Virus record (IMG/VR): IMGVR_UViG_3300009009_000020
Span: 1 to 46,463 of that record
Source of the DNA: a virus
DNA: 46,463 nucleotides
Strand: one strand, 5' to 3'
This document shows, in pieces, positions 26,762 through 34,525 of the stretch (position 1 is its first letter; every line of letters begins with the position of its first letter). The notes below the pieces were generated by a model, which saw only the letters and a program-made list of their open reading frames with translations, was not told the origin of the DNA and did not search any database. Position numbers and translations under genes: made by a program.

Positions 26762-28405
26762 TTATATTATGTTATAATGTACTTTTGAATACAAAATATA
26801 AAAATTATCCGAATTGGATGAAGGAATAGCAGGAACATCATTACTTCCAATTGTAGAACTAGTATTTGAGGAAGTATTTTGTTGCGGTTGTGGAACTGGA
26901 GCAATTACAATATTGGGTTGAGATTTTGCCAGTGGACCTACGGAAACCTCTCTTTTTGGTATATTCTCAACAAATGATTTTTCTGATTTTAAAAATATAA
27001 ATTCTTCTTTTGGTGATTCAGAAACGTATTGTGAATAATAATTTTCTACTTTTGGATCATTAGTCTGGTTCAATACTGAAGACATATTCATAAGAGATGT
27101 TTTTTCTTCAGTATTAGACTCTGAAAATACTTTATTAATATTTGTTATTTGATCACTAAAACTGACCGAAAGGTTTTCTGTTGGGGTTATGCTTTCTGCA
27201 ATTTTTTCGGATTGTTGTTGTATTTTTTGGGGATTAATTATTGGAGTTTGTGCTTGGGAAATAGTAGATGGAGTGTTTTTGTCTTGGATTGAACTTGAAA
27301 TATCTAATGAATTAGTTAAAGGAACTAATGGTTTTATTTCTATATTTTTATTTGGAGAGTTAAACTCTGGGTTATCAGTCAAATTATCCTTATTAGGAAT
27401 AAAATTATTAGAAAAAGATTGATTAACGTATAAAAAGTCTGAAGATTGTGGTGTAAAACTTGAAGAAATTTGATCTGGAGAATTTTGATTCCTAATCATT
27501 TCTTCCGTCGTTCCTGGAGAACGACCAAAAAGATTATCTAATATTGCACTACTTTGTGGGTTTACTGGACTTTTATCTACAAGATCAGGACCTGGTTCTG
27601 AAGCAGGGGTTGTTGAGTTATTGTTTTGATTCGGAGAATTATTTGATGATTGATTTTGGTTCTGGTTCTGATTTTGGTTTTCTTTATCATTTCCAGATAA
27701 TCCAAAAAATGATTTAAATGGGTTTATAATTAATCCTTCTGCAACAGATTTGCCAATTTTTCCAGATATTCCCAAAATAGTATTAGAAATGTCATTAAAT
27801 CCGTTTCTAAGATTTAAAAACACGTTTTCTGCTATAGAAAAATCTCCAGTTACATTTTGGCGAATTTGATTTAATCTATCAATATTTCCAGTAATTAGAG
27901 ATTGTAAAGAAGATATTCCTTGATATCCTAACCAACCTAAAAATAATTTAGAAAAAACTCCCATTAAAGAGCTTAATTCTGATGTTGTTTTTTCTGCAAC
28001 ATTAGAAACTGTTGGAGTTAAAGAAGAATCTATTTTTCTTTCTATGGCAGATTCAGATTCATCTCTGAGTGCTTGTTCTGCTAATCTTCTTTCTTGATCT
28101 CTTCTTTGATTTTCTCTAAAATTTTCAAGTGCATTATCATTAATAATAACATTTGATAATGCACCCAAAGATGCTGTAAGAGAATCAATTCTCTGTCTAA
28201 GAGATACAATTCCATCAGATACGACATTTAAAGAAGATTGATTTGCTTCTAAAACTTCTAATGTCTGTGGATCTGGTTTAGGTGTTTGATATTGCGAAAA
28301 GGGGTTTTGAGAAAGAATAAGAGATCTATCACCATTTAATCCCGAGGATGCACCGGATATTTGGATTCTATTTTCTTTAGAAAGTGGTGATGAGATCTCA
28401 ACCAT
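26762..28405 (-). CDS. Baseplate hub/tape-measure-like protein, 547 aa
   Basis: Starts at ATG 28405, overlapping gp51 by 8 nt. The N-terminal part has a coiled coil (about residues 50-125, RQRIDSLTASLGALS to LAEQALRDE). A hydrophobic motif FSKLFLGWLGYQGISSLQSLITG follows, with the same pattern as in the 653-aa SleB-like protein, and then a long Asn/Ser/Gln/Pro-rich low-complexity C-terminal half. No enzyme motif. Position after gp26 and gp51 matches where T4 keeps hub genes 27-28-29, so it could be a diverged hub or tape-measure component. Family not recognised with certainty. Confidence 0.65.
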   Translation of the reverse strand: MVEISSPLSKENRIQISGASSGLNGDRSLILSQNPFSQYQTPKPDPQTLEVLEANQSSLNVVSDGIVSLRQRIDSLTASLGALSNVIINDNALENFRENQRRDQERRLAEQALRDESESAIERKIDSSLTPTVSNVAEKTTSELSSLMGVFSKLFLGWLGYQGISSLQSLITGNIDRLNQIRQNVTGDFSIAENVFLNLRNGFNDISNTILGISGKIGKSVAEGLIINPFKSFFGLSGNDKENQNQNQNQNQSSNNSPNQNNNSTTPASEPGPDLVDKSPVNPQSSAILDNLFGRSPGTTEEMIRNQNSPDQISSSFTPQSSDFLYVNQSFSNNFIPNKDNLTDNPEFNSPNKNIEIKPLVPLTNSLDISSSIQDKNTPSTISQAQTPIINPQKIQQQSEKIAESITPTENLSVSFSDQITNINKVFSESNTEEKTSLMNMSSVLNQTNDPKVENYYSQYVSESPKEEFIFLKSEKSFVENIPKREVSVGPLAKSQPNIVIAPVPQPQQNTSSNTSSTIGSNDVPAIPSSNSDNFYILYSKVHYNII

Positions 28406-28571
28406 TTATTTTATTTTTTAGATTTTCCTCTTCTATGAATTGTTGGAGAAAAGAAAGATAAACTTCTCTTTCCCAAGGTATCATATTTTCTAGTTCTGTC
28501 AAACTATATTTATGATGTTGAACCAGAGCAAAATTAACTTTATAATATGACGCAAGATCTTCATGCGCCAT
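28398..28571 (-). CDS. 51: Baseplate hub assembly catalyst gp51-like, 57 aa
   Basis: A 57-aa ORF from ATG 28571 to TGA 28398-28400. The core LTELENMIPWEREVYLSFLQ and the following FIEEEN match the conserved part of T4 gp51, a non-virion protein needed to assemble the baseplate hub. It fits between gp26 (2-nt gap upstream) and the next hub gene (8-nt overlap), the same 26-51 order as T4. Confidence 0.85.
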   Translation of the reverse strand: MAHEDLASYYKVNFALVQHHKYSLTELENMIPWEREVYLSFLQQFIEEENLKNKING

Positions 28572-28573
28572 TG

Positions 28574-29293
28574 CTATGCGAAAAAATCAGTTAATCCTTC
28601 CAGAGTTACTTCATTTTCAACTTTAGTACTTGGATTTACAAATTTTATAGTGTGAGAAAGTTTTGGCATAGTTTCAAAAAACTTTTCAATCTGTTTAAAT
28701 TGATTTGATGAGAGTTGCTCAAGAAACTCTATCAGTTCTTTTTTACTACAATCAGAAGAAGTCCAAGATTCTTCTTCGGAATAAACCTGCTCAACACAAG
28801 AACAAATTAAATCAAAAGTTTCATCAATAGTTACATTACTCATATTGATAAAATTATTCTTAATAAATTCATTCATAGAAGGATATTTCATTCTTAAAGT
28901 AAGATTATCATCAAGTTTAATATCTCTACTATGCTGTTTACTAGTCTTAACTTCAATATCATCTAGGTTGATTTCAATAGGAATTTTTGTTTCCCCATCA
29001 TCTGGGCAAGTTACAAGAACTTCAACAGTTTCTCCAACTGATTTTCCACGAATATTTAAAAACAAATATTCAATATCAAAAGTCGCAAGATTTTCTACCT
29101 TAATACCCTTTGTTACAATACAATTAGATATTACGGTTTTAACTGCATTTGCTATTTGCTTTGGATCCTCACTCTCCATAGCAATAATAAGAATTTTTTC
29201 TTCTTTTACAAGAAAAGGTCTATATGTAATTTTTTTTCTTGTCGAAGGTATTTCCAACTCATAAGTTGGTGTGGCAATTGTTGGTAAAGGCAT
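28574..29293 (-). CDS. 26: Baseplate hub subunit gp26, 239 aa
   Basis: Resembles the T4 baseplate protein family (PF12322, gp26). An N-terminal PTYELEIPSTRKKITYRPFLVKEEKILIIAMES is followed by CIVTKGIKVENLATFDIEYLFLNIRGKSVGE and a Cys-containing CPDDGE segment. The C-terminal half is helical and acidic. Similar in size to T4 gp26 (about 208 aa). It is followed by gp51 as in T4, and a late promoter GATAAATA lies 26 nt upstream. Confidence 0.85.
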   Translation of the reverse strand: MPLPTIATPTYELEIPSTRKKITYRPFLVKEEKILIIAMESEDPKQIANAVKTVISNCIVTKGIKVENLATFDIEYLFLNIRGKSVGETVEVLVTCPDDGETKIPIEINLDDIEVKTSKQHSRDIKLDDNLTLRMKYPSMNEFIKNNFINMSNVTIDETFDLICSCVEQVYSEEESWTSSDCSKKELIEFLEQLSSNQFKQIEKFFETMPKLSHTIKFVNPSTKVENEVTLEGLTDFFA

Positions 29294-29318
29294 AATAACC
29301 TATAAAATTCAGTATAGT

Positions 29319-29326
29319 TATTTATC
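29319..29326 (-). promoter_or_regulatory. T4-type late promoter GATAAATA
   Basis: GATAAATA on the minus strand, overlapping the stop of the tube-fold gene, 26 nt upstream of the gp26 ATG. It matches NATAAATA and probably drives the hub gene block. Confidence 0.55.
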
Positions 29327-30068
29327 TTACTATTATTGGATTAACGTTTCCTGGTTGAGTTATAACAGGTCGTACTCCACTTTCATTTCCAAGTGATTGA
29401 CCAGTTCTATATTTAACTCCGGGATTAGGGGTTCTATTTATTACATTATTAAAATTGATATTGTTAAAGAAATCAATACTTGATATTGGTCCACAAACGT
29501 ATCTATCAAAATTAAAAGTTGCGCTTGCTTTTAATATATTCGATGTATCATAAGAAACTCCAATATTATTTAATGATATAGGGAATAACCCAAAAAAAGT
29601 ATATTCAATTTCTGATTTATAATCTCTATCAAATTTTATAATTCTTGTGCGATTAGTTTTATATTCTGATGGATATTTCATTCTAAAGAAATAACCATCT
29701 TTACCTGGATTTACTTGAGATCCACTTGATATGAATTCCATCCAATGCTCTAAAAATTTAACTGTGCGATATTCACTATCAACGTAAAATTCCAAATCAA
29801 TCTGAGTGAATTGGCGAGTATGTGCCATTTTCTCAACTACACCAGTAAAGTTTCCCACAATATCAGCAGTTGCAAATGAACTTCCTGGTAAAGATGCAGA
29901 GGAACAAAGTAAACCAATATTTTCAGTAATGAAAAAAGGATCAACTCCCCTGTCAAGTAAGTATTTTCTTACTGGATAAGGAACATCCATTATAACTTGA
30001 TAATGAGATGTTTGAGCAAGATTTGTTAGAGTATTTTTAAATCTTGATATTGGTCTCTTTATAGGCAC
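29322..30068 (-). CDS. Tail-tube-fold baseplate protein, probably gp54 (tube initiator), 248 aa
   Basis: Shows the tail-tube fold pattern shared by T4 gp19, gp48 and gp54: HYQVIMDV, LLCSSASLPGSSF, then TRQFTQIDLEFYVDSEYRTVKFLEHWMEF, FRMKYPSEYKTNRTRIIKFDRD and a closing FFGLFPISLNNIGVSYD..NILKASATFNFDRY. It is longer than tail tube gp19 (163 aa). It is next to gp26 and opposite the gp4/gp48/gp53 block, so the gp54 role (starting tube polymerisation on gp48) is more likely than gp19. The C-terminal 60 residues are an Asn/Pro/Val-rich extension. Confidence 0.65.
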   Translation of the reverse strand: MPIKRPISRFKNTLTNLAQTSHYQVIMDVPYPVRKYLLDRGVDPFFITENIGLLCSSASLPGSSFATADIVGNFTGVVEKMAHTRQFTQIDLEFYVDSEYRTVKFLEHWMEFISSGSQVNPGKDGYFFRMKYPSEYKTNRTRIIKFDRDYKSEIEYTFFGLFPISLNNIGVSYDTSNILKASATFNFDRYVCGPISSIDFFNNINFNNVINRTPNPGVKYRTGQSLGNESGVRPVITQPGNVNPIIVR

Positions 30069-30076
30069 TCTAAATA
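30069..30076 (+). promoter_or_regulatory. Late-promoter-like TCTAAATA (plus strand)
   Basis: TCTAAATA, one mismatch to TATAAATA, 33 nt before the gp4 ATG. Together with a mirror-image copy at 30102-30109 it forms a divergent pair in the only intergenic gap between the minus- and plus-strand structural blocks. Confidence 0.4.
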
Positions 30077-30101
30077 CCTTTAATAGGTTTTATTATGTAA
30101 T

Positions 30102-30109
30102 TATTTAGA
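30102..30109 (-). promoter_or_regulatory. Late-promoter-like TCTAAATA (minus strand)
   Basis: TCTAAATA on the minus strand, 34 nt before the ATG of the tube-fold gene at 30068. One mismatch to the T4 late core, and the same variant as its plus-strand partner. Confidence 0.4.
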
Positions 30110-30549
30110 TGTCATACAAAGGAAAATACAAACTAAAAAATCCACAAAAATATAAGGGTGATCCAACGCAAGTTGTTTGGAGATCGTTGTGGGAAAGAAA
30201 GTATATGAAATACTTAGATTTTAACGATAACATTTTAGAATGGTCTAGTGAAGAAATATTCATATGGTATAGATCTCCAATAGATAATAAACCCCATAGA
30301 TATTTTCCAGACTTTTATGTCAAAGAGCAAATGTTTGATGGGTCTATTCAAAAATATTTGGTAGAAATAAAACCATATAAACAATTATCCCCACCTAAAG
30401 AACCTAGGAAAAAAACAAAATCATATATATCCGAAGTAATGGAATATGCTAAAAACCAATCAAAGTGGGAATATGCAAGAGAATGGTGTAAAGATAGGCA
30501 GTATGGATTTAAAATTCTCACAGAAAACGAATTAAATATAAGATATTAA
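30109..30549 (+). CDS. 4: Head completion nuclease-like protein gp4, 146 aa
   Basis: Matches the T4 gp4 (gp50/65) head-completion family in size (T4 about 150 aa) and pattern: YKGDPTQVVWRSLWERKYMKYLD, ILEWSSEEIFIWY, then HRYFPDFYVKEQ and KYLVEIKPYKQ. The D...EIK arrangement is a PD-(D/E)XK nuclease core of the TnsA type. In T4 the protein finishes packaged heads so that tails can join. First gene of the plus-strand block, 2 nt before the next ORF. Confidence 0.85.
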   Translation: MSYKGKYKLKNPQKYKGDPTQVVWRSLWERKYMKYLDFNDNILEWSSEEIFIWYRSPIDNKPHRYFPDFYVKEQMFDGSIQKYLVEIKPYKQLSPPKEPRKKTKSYISEVMEYAKNQSKWEYAREWCKDRQYGFKILTENELNIRY

Positions 30550-30551
30550 AA

Positions 30552-30950
30552 ATGCCAAGAAAAACTTTAAAAGAAAGGCGAGCAAAAACTTCAGATACAA
30601 AAAGAAACAGAATTCGTAACCTTCATAATGATCTTATAGGAAATGAAAGTTCTGACGATCTAATGTTAAAAATATTAGAAGTTCTTACCGAAACCGAATT
30701 AGTTCCAAGAGTTGGTGGTTATTATGTATTTGTGTATTTTCCAAAAACACCTAATATAGAATATGACGTTCATCCCTTCGTAGCAGTAACTGATATTTTT
30801 AGATGGGGATTTCGGGGAATTAATTTTCACTGGGGAGAAGTACGCCAATATACTTGGGGAGAAATTGTTGGATCCTTACATAAAGTATATCCAGAAGAAA
30901 TAAAAGACTTACAGTCTATTCCTTTTGCAAAATTTAGAATAAATAATTAA
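30552..30950 (+). CDS. Conserved-looking phage protein of unknown function, 132 aa
   Basis: A basic N-terminus (MPRKTLKERRAKTSDTKRNRIRN) is followed by a compact domain with FVYFPKTPNIEYDVHPFVAVTD and FRWGFRGINFHWGEVRQYTW, rich in aromatic residues. No membrane segment or nuclease motif. It is tightly packed between gp4 (2-nt gap) and gp48 (14-nt gap), so a morphogenesis role is likely, but I do not recognise the family. Confidence 0.75.
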   Translation: MPRKTLKERRAKTSDTKRNRIRNLHNDLIGNESSDDLMLKILEVLTETELVPRVGGYYVFVYFPKTPNIEYDVHPFVAVTDIFRWGFRGINFHWGEVRQYTWGEIVGSLHKVYPEEIKDLQSIPFAKFRINN

Positions 30951-30964
30951 AAATATTACTATAA

Positions 30965-31987
30965 ATGCCTCTCGCAGTCGGTACACCAGTAACAGGTAAT
31001 ATTGATTATGCTTCCTCTGCACCAAATGTTAAACCAATAACAAATTATACTGATAATAGTGGAAGTGCAAGTCTAACAAATGCCCCCAAAAATAGTCTTC
31101 CTTTAAGGTATCCAAATGCTCAGTTGGAAGATACCACAGATTGGCTTGAAATAAAAGTAGTACAATATAGACCTCCGGGGTTTGGCACTCAAACAGGAAC
31201 AGTTAGATTTGGAACAGGAACTGCTGCTGTAAGAAATAAAGAATCTGGATCAATTAAAAACCCTATACGTTATATTCACCTTCCCATACCAAAACAATTA
31301 TCTGATGGAAACTCTGTTGATTGGGGTGCAGACAGATTAGATCCCCTTTCTGGAATGGGTGCCGCTGCAATTGAAGGATTAATTAAAAATCCAGCAAATA
31401 TTGGAAGCATATTACAAAATGCTTACAATAGTACAGTAGGTACTGTTCAAACTGGGGAAGGACAAAAGGCAGTAACAGTTGGAGTAACAAATAAAATTCT
31501 TAATAGTCTTGGAGCAAATGTTTCAACTTCAAGTATTTTAGGAAGAACTACGGGAACTATAACAAATCCAAACTTAGAATTACTTTTTAATAGTGTAAAC
31601 TTAAGAGAATTTATGTTTACCTTTGATTTTTCTCCAAGAGATTCTTATGAAGGTGAAATAGTTAAACAAATTATCAGAACATTTAAAAAGTCCATGTCCG
31701 CAAAAACAAGTGTTTTTGGTGGTCCTGGTGCTGGTTTATTAATTAGTGCTCCGGATGTTTTTGAGTTAAAATTTAAAAGTGGAAGCAAAAATCACCCATT
31801 CTTAAACGTATTCAAAACATGTGCATTACTTGATATTAGATTAGATTATACTGCATCTGGAAATTATTCAACATATTCTAACGGTACTCCAGTACATATC
31901 AGTATGTCTCTTACATTTAAAGAATTGAATCCCATTTATGCAGAAGATTACGATTCAGCAGATGCTGGATCAGGAGTAGGATACTAA
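30965..31987 (+). CDS. 48: Baseplate tail-tube cap gp48, 340 aa
   Basis: Matches the T4 tail-cap family (PF11091): IRYIHLPIPKQLSDGNSVDWG followed by RLDPLSGMGAAA, a Gly/Ala-rich middle, and LREFMFTFDFSPRDSYEGEIVKQIIRTFK with a late tube-fold strand set (HISMSLTFKELNPIY). gp48 caps the baseplate hub and supports tube start by gp54. Located between the 132-aa gene and gp53 with 1-nt spacing to gp53. Confidence 0.88.
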   Translation: MPLAVGTPVTGNIDYASSAPNVKPITNYTDNSGSASLTNAPKNSLPLRYPNAQLEDTTDWLEIKVVQYRPPGFGTQTGTVRFGTGTAAVRNKESGSIKNPIRYIHLPIPKQLSDGNSVDWGADRLDPLSGMGAAAIEGLIKNPANIGSILQNAYNSTVGTVQTGEGQKAVTVGVTNKILNSLGANVSTSSILGRTTGTITNPNLELLFNSVNLREFMFTFDFSPRDSYEGEIVKQIIRTFKKSMSAKTSVFGGPGAGLLISAPDVFELKFKSGSKNHPFLNVFKTCALLDIRLDYTASGNYSTYSNGTPVHISMSLTFKELNPIYAEDYDSADAGSGVGY

Positions 31988-31988
31988 A

Positions 31989-32639
31989 ATGAGTTACTTT
32001 AGAGAACTACCAGATATTGAGTATCAATCTCAATTATTAACTAAAAATTCTTCTTTAAATTATGTAAGAGTCAAAAACCTTTTCCGTAGAGTTAAACTTC
32101 GTGATGACTTACAAAATGTTTTTACTCTATTCAATAAGTATCAAATCAAAGATGGCGAAAGACCAGACACAATTGCAGAAAATTTATATGGATCTTCGGA
32201 TTTAGATTGGGTTGTTTTACTTTCAGCAAACATTACAAATGTTAGAAATTCATGGCCACTATCGGATAGAGATCTTTACAATTTTACTGAAGAAAAATAT
32301 GGTCTTAATCAAATGTATGAAGTAAAATATTATCAAACAACTGAAGTCAAAAATTCAAACGGTATTTTAATTTTACCTGCGGGAAAAGTAGTTGATAGAA
32401 CATTTACTATACCAAATCCAGATAACCCCAATATAACATTAAATCCTGTTACTGGTATATCTTTTTATGATTATGAAATTGAAAAAAATAATAAAAAAAG
32501 AACAATTTATATACTAAAAACACAATACTTGCAACAATATCTAAATGATATTCGCTCAATTATGTACTATGAAAAATCTTCACAATACATTAATACTAAA
32601 TTAATAAAAACCGAAAATACTTTAAATACACTACCATAA
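31989..32639 (+). CDS. 53: Baseplate wedge protein gp53, 216 aa
   Basis: Resembles the gp53 family (PF11246): SYFRELPDIEYQSQLL, a LysM-like segment DGERPDTIAENLYGSSDLDWVVLLSAN, and NSWPLSDRDLYNF. T4 gp53 (196 aa) joins six wedges around the hub. Last gene of the plus-strand block. Its 3' end overlaps the convergent Mom-like gene by 9 nt, with no terminator hairpin between them. Confidence 0.88.
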   Translation: MSYFRELPDIEYQSQLLTKNSSLNYVRVKNLFRRVKLRDDLQNVFTLFNKYQIKDGERPDTIAENLYGSSDLDWVVLLSANITNVRNSWPLSDRDLYNFTEEKYGLNQMYEVKYYQTTEVKNSNGILILPAGKVVDRTFTIPNPDNPNITLNPVTGISFYDYEIEKNNKKRTIYILKTQYLQQYLNDIRSIMYYEKSSQYINTKLIKTENTLNTLP

Positions 32640-33218
32640 GAGTTCTAAATTCTTATCAAAAACCATCACATATCGGTGTTTGCGGGAGCGTTCTTTCCAT
32701 TCTCCTGCAGCACCTTTAACTTTGCCTCTAGAGTGTTTAGTTCCGTCTGCATAGTAGAAATCTTTCTTTGGGTCTGAAAGTCCACAATACTTAAAGTTAC
32801 AAGCGCGATAGATTGTACCATCATGGAAATTACTATCAGCGTAAGAGATGATTGCTTTAACTTCTGTATCCTTCCGTAACTGTCTAATCGCTCTTGAAAC
32901 AAACCAAGAAGTGATATTATATTCGGTTCCTTGGGTTTCAGGGTGTATGCAAAGTCGTGAAAGTTCAAAGAGTCCTTCTTGCTCATTTCGTTCTAATCCA
33001 AATGCTCCTTGTGCGATTTCGGGAACAGGAAGTCCAGTAAAGATACAAACTCCCTGAATACCACCAATATTCAAAGGGCAAAAGTCGTTGCCCCTATATA
33101 AACCGTAGTTATATCCACTCTTAAATCCCTTTGAAAAGTCCTTAAGATAATGAAACCGCAGAAGTAACTCTGCGGCTTCGGATTTACTTACACGGTTAAT
33201 GTAGTAATCTGTTTTCAA
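32631..33218 (-). CDS. Mom-like DNA-modification protein (GNAT fold), 195 aa, TTG start
   Basis: Core LSRLCIHPETQGTEYNITSW..SRAIRQL followed by AIISYADSNFHDGTIYRACNFKYCG resembles the phage Mu Mom family, acyl-CoA-type GNAT proteins that modify adenine in DNA and so block restriction. No ATG exists before the conserved part. The start is TTG 33218, whose TTGA overlaps the gp32 stop, suggesting translation coupled to gp32. Being read with gp32 would place it in the replication phase, when new DNA can be modified. A different GNAT substrate cannot be excluded. The C-terminus (KVKGAAGEWKERSRKHRYVMVF) is basic. Confidence 0.65.
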   Translation of the reverse strand: MKTDYYINRVSKSEAAELLLRFHYLKDFSKGFKSGYNYGLYRGNDFCPLNIGGIQGVCIFTGLPVPEIAQGAFGLERNEQEGLFELSRLCIHPETQGTEYNITSWFVSRAIRQLRKDTEVKAIISYADSNFHDGTIYRACNFKYCGLSDPKKDFYYADGTKHSRGKVKGAAGEWKERSRKHRYVMVFDKNLELLW

Positions 33219-34132
33219 TCTTCGGCAAGGCGGGCGAAGTAAGAAAGAGCATCATCATCTTCATCCTCTTCTACTGTAGGACGACGAGTGGGTTTCAGAT
33301 TGTTGAGTTCAGAACGAAGATCATCATCAAGATCTTTTACAGGACCACGAGTGTATTCTTCTTCAGACTCAACTTCCTCATCAATACGAGCATTTTTAGC
33401 ACCGAGAACAGAACTCAAACGCTTCTTCAGTTCTTCATAAGTCTTAAACTCACTAGGAGACATGAAATCTGCAAGAGAGTATTGCTTCTTCCAGATTGCT
33501 TCAAGTGCATCATCATCATCCAGAAGAGCACTTTGAGAGGCAAATTCACTGGAATCATAATTACGATAACCAGCAACGTTCTTTGCCTTCAGTTTGAAGT
33601 TTGCACCTTGCCAGAAGTCAAAGGGATCAATGGGAGATTCATCTTCAAATTCAGGTTGCATTGCTTCGGTAATCTTATCGAAGATTTTCTTACCGTATTT
33701 GAAGAGAAACACTTTACCCTCATTCTCAGGGTTAGAAGGATCCTTCACCACATAGATGTTAGACACATATGTCAGTTTACGCTTCTGTTTGCGGGCAACT
33801 TCTTTACCAGCATCAGTACCATTGTTCCAGAGACCAGAGTTATGCTCACAAACGGGGCACTTTTGATTAATGCTTGTTAGGCAGTTGTCAATCAACCAAC
33901 CACCAGGACCTTGGAATGCGTGAGAATAAACCTTAACGAAAGGAAGATCTTCACCATCGGGAGCAGGAAGGAATCGGATTACTGCATATCCATTCCCACT
34001 CTTATCGCAGTCTAACTTCCATACACGCTCATCGGAAGAACTGCCAGAATTATTCATTTTTTCTACTTCTTTCACCAGTTTTTCGGTGAGAGAACCAAGT
34101 TTAGATTGCTTTTTAAGATCAGCAAATGCCAT
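33215..34132 (-). CDS. 32: Single-stranded DNA-binding protein gp32, 305 aa
   Basis: Clear gp32. The N-terminal basic part (MAFADLKKQSKLGSLTEKLV) serves cooperativity. The core has zinc ligands His71, Cys84, Cys92 and Cys95, spaced as in T4 gp32, and aromatic OB-fold residues. The tail from about residue 250 is very acidic (EEVESEEEYTRG..DEDDD), the region that recruits replication partners. Start ATG 34132 has a strong site GAGGT 7 nt upstream. It has its own promoter (34175-34203) in addition to read-through from gp33-gp59. The leader has sequence repeats that may serve self-regulation, as T4 gp32 controls its own translation. Confidence 0.95.
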   Translation of the reverse strand: MAFADLKKQSKLGSLTEKLVKEVEKMNNSGSSSDERVWKLDCDKSGNGYAVIRFLPAPDGEDLPFVKVYSHAFQGPGGWLIDNCLTSINQKCPVCEHNSGLWNNGTDAGKEVARKQKRKLTYVSNIYVVKDPSNPENEGKVFLFKYGKKIFDKITEAMQPEFEDESPIDPFDFWQGANFKLKAKNVAGYRNYDSSEFASQSALLDDDDALEAIWKKQYSLADFMSPSEFKTYEELKKRLSSVLGAKNARIDEEVESEEEYTRGPVKDLDDDLRSELNNLKPTRRPTVEEDEDDDALSYFARLAED

Positions 34133-34140
34133 TTAGATAC

Positions 34141-34198
34141 CTCGGATAGTTTGGATTCGGGGGATTACTCGGATAGTATAACAGGATTCGGAGGATCA
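34141..34198. repeat. Duplicated leader/promoter element upstream of gp32
   Basis: CTCGGATAGT occurs at 34141-34150 and 34168-34177, and GGATTCGG follows each copy (34153-34160 and 34184-34191). This makes two imperfect tandem units of about 27-30 bp. One covers the gp32 leader, the other covers the -10 region and spacer. Confidence 0.75.
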
Positions 34199-34203
34199 GT
34201 CAA
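34175..34203 (-). promoter_or_regulatory. Sigma70-type promoter for gp32, TTGACT-N17-TATACT
   Basis: Minus strand -35 TTGACT at 34203-34198, 17-nt spacer, -10 TATACT at 34180-34175. Predicted start about 34168, giving a leader of about 36 nt before the gp32 ATG. It overlaps the stop codon of the DUF1825-like gene. Confidence 0.75.
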
Positions 34204-34525
34204 GGTACTTCTTGAGGGATTCAATCGTTTTTGTCATACTAGTGAATAAAACTTGCATATCAGTTTCTGGGGAAAAACCCATAATTGCAACTGATTTGCG
34301 AAGATTCTCTTTCATCTCAACCGCTTGTGGGTCGTCTGAGAGAGATAACCTAGTATACATCACTCTTTGCTTTTCTAGCAAGAGGGACAGTTTTTCAATG
34401 TGTTCCAATTTGGTTTCGCGGTCCATCATACCGAAAGTAAGAATACTTCCGTAAATATTTTCTTGTAACTTATTAATTTCTTTCAGTTCTTCCTGAATAA
34501 TATCAGAATCAAAAAAGTTACTCAT
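34196..34525 (-). CDS. DUF1825-like protein between gp59 and gp32, 109 aa
   Basis: Starts at ATG 34525 (MSNFFDSDIIQEEL), overlapping the gp59 stop by 8 nt (ATGAGTAA). FFDSDIIQEE, the later RLSLSDDPQA and the all-helical end are the recognisable pattern of DUF1825, a protein family of cyanobacteria whose role is not settled. It may have come from the host. It lies in the gp33-gp59-gp32 operon, where T4 has no equivalent, so it probably acts in replication or transcription. That role is inference. Confidence 0.7.
   Translation of the reverse strand: MSNFFDSDIIQEELKEINKLQENIYGSILTFGMMDRETKLEHIEKLSLLLEKQRVMYTRLSLSDDPQAVEMKENLRKSVAIMGFSPETDMQVLFTSMTKTIESLKKYLD

Noticed and set aside
28845-29264. 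139-aa plus-strand ORF
   Set aside because: Antisense to gp26; hydrophobic composition is an effect of reading AT-rich helix codons backwards.
32666-32986. 106-aa minus-strand ORF with a coiled-coil-like end
   Set aside because: Lies wholly inside the Mom-like gene in another frame; the Mom-like frame has family motifs and a coupled start.
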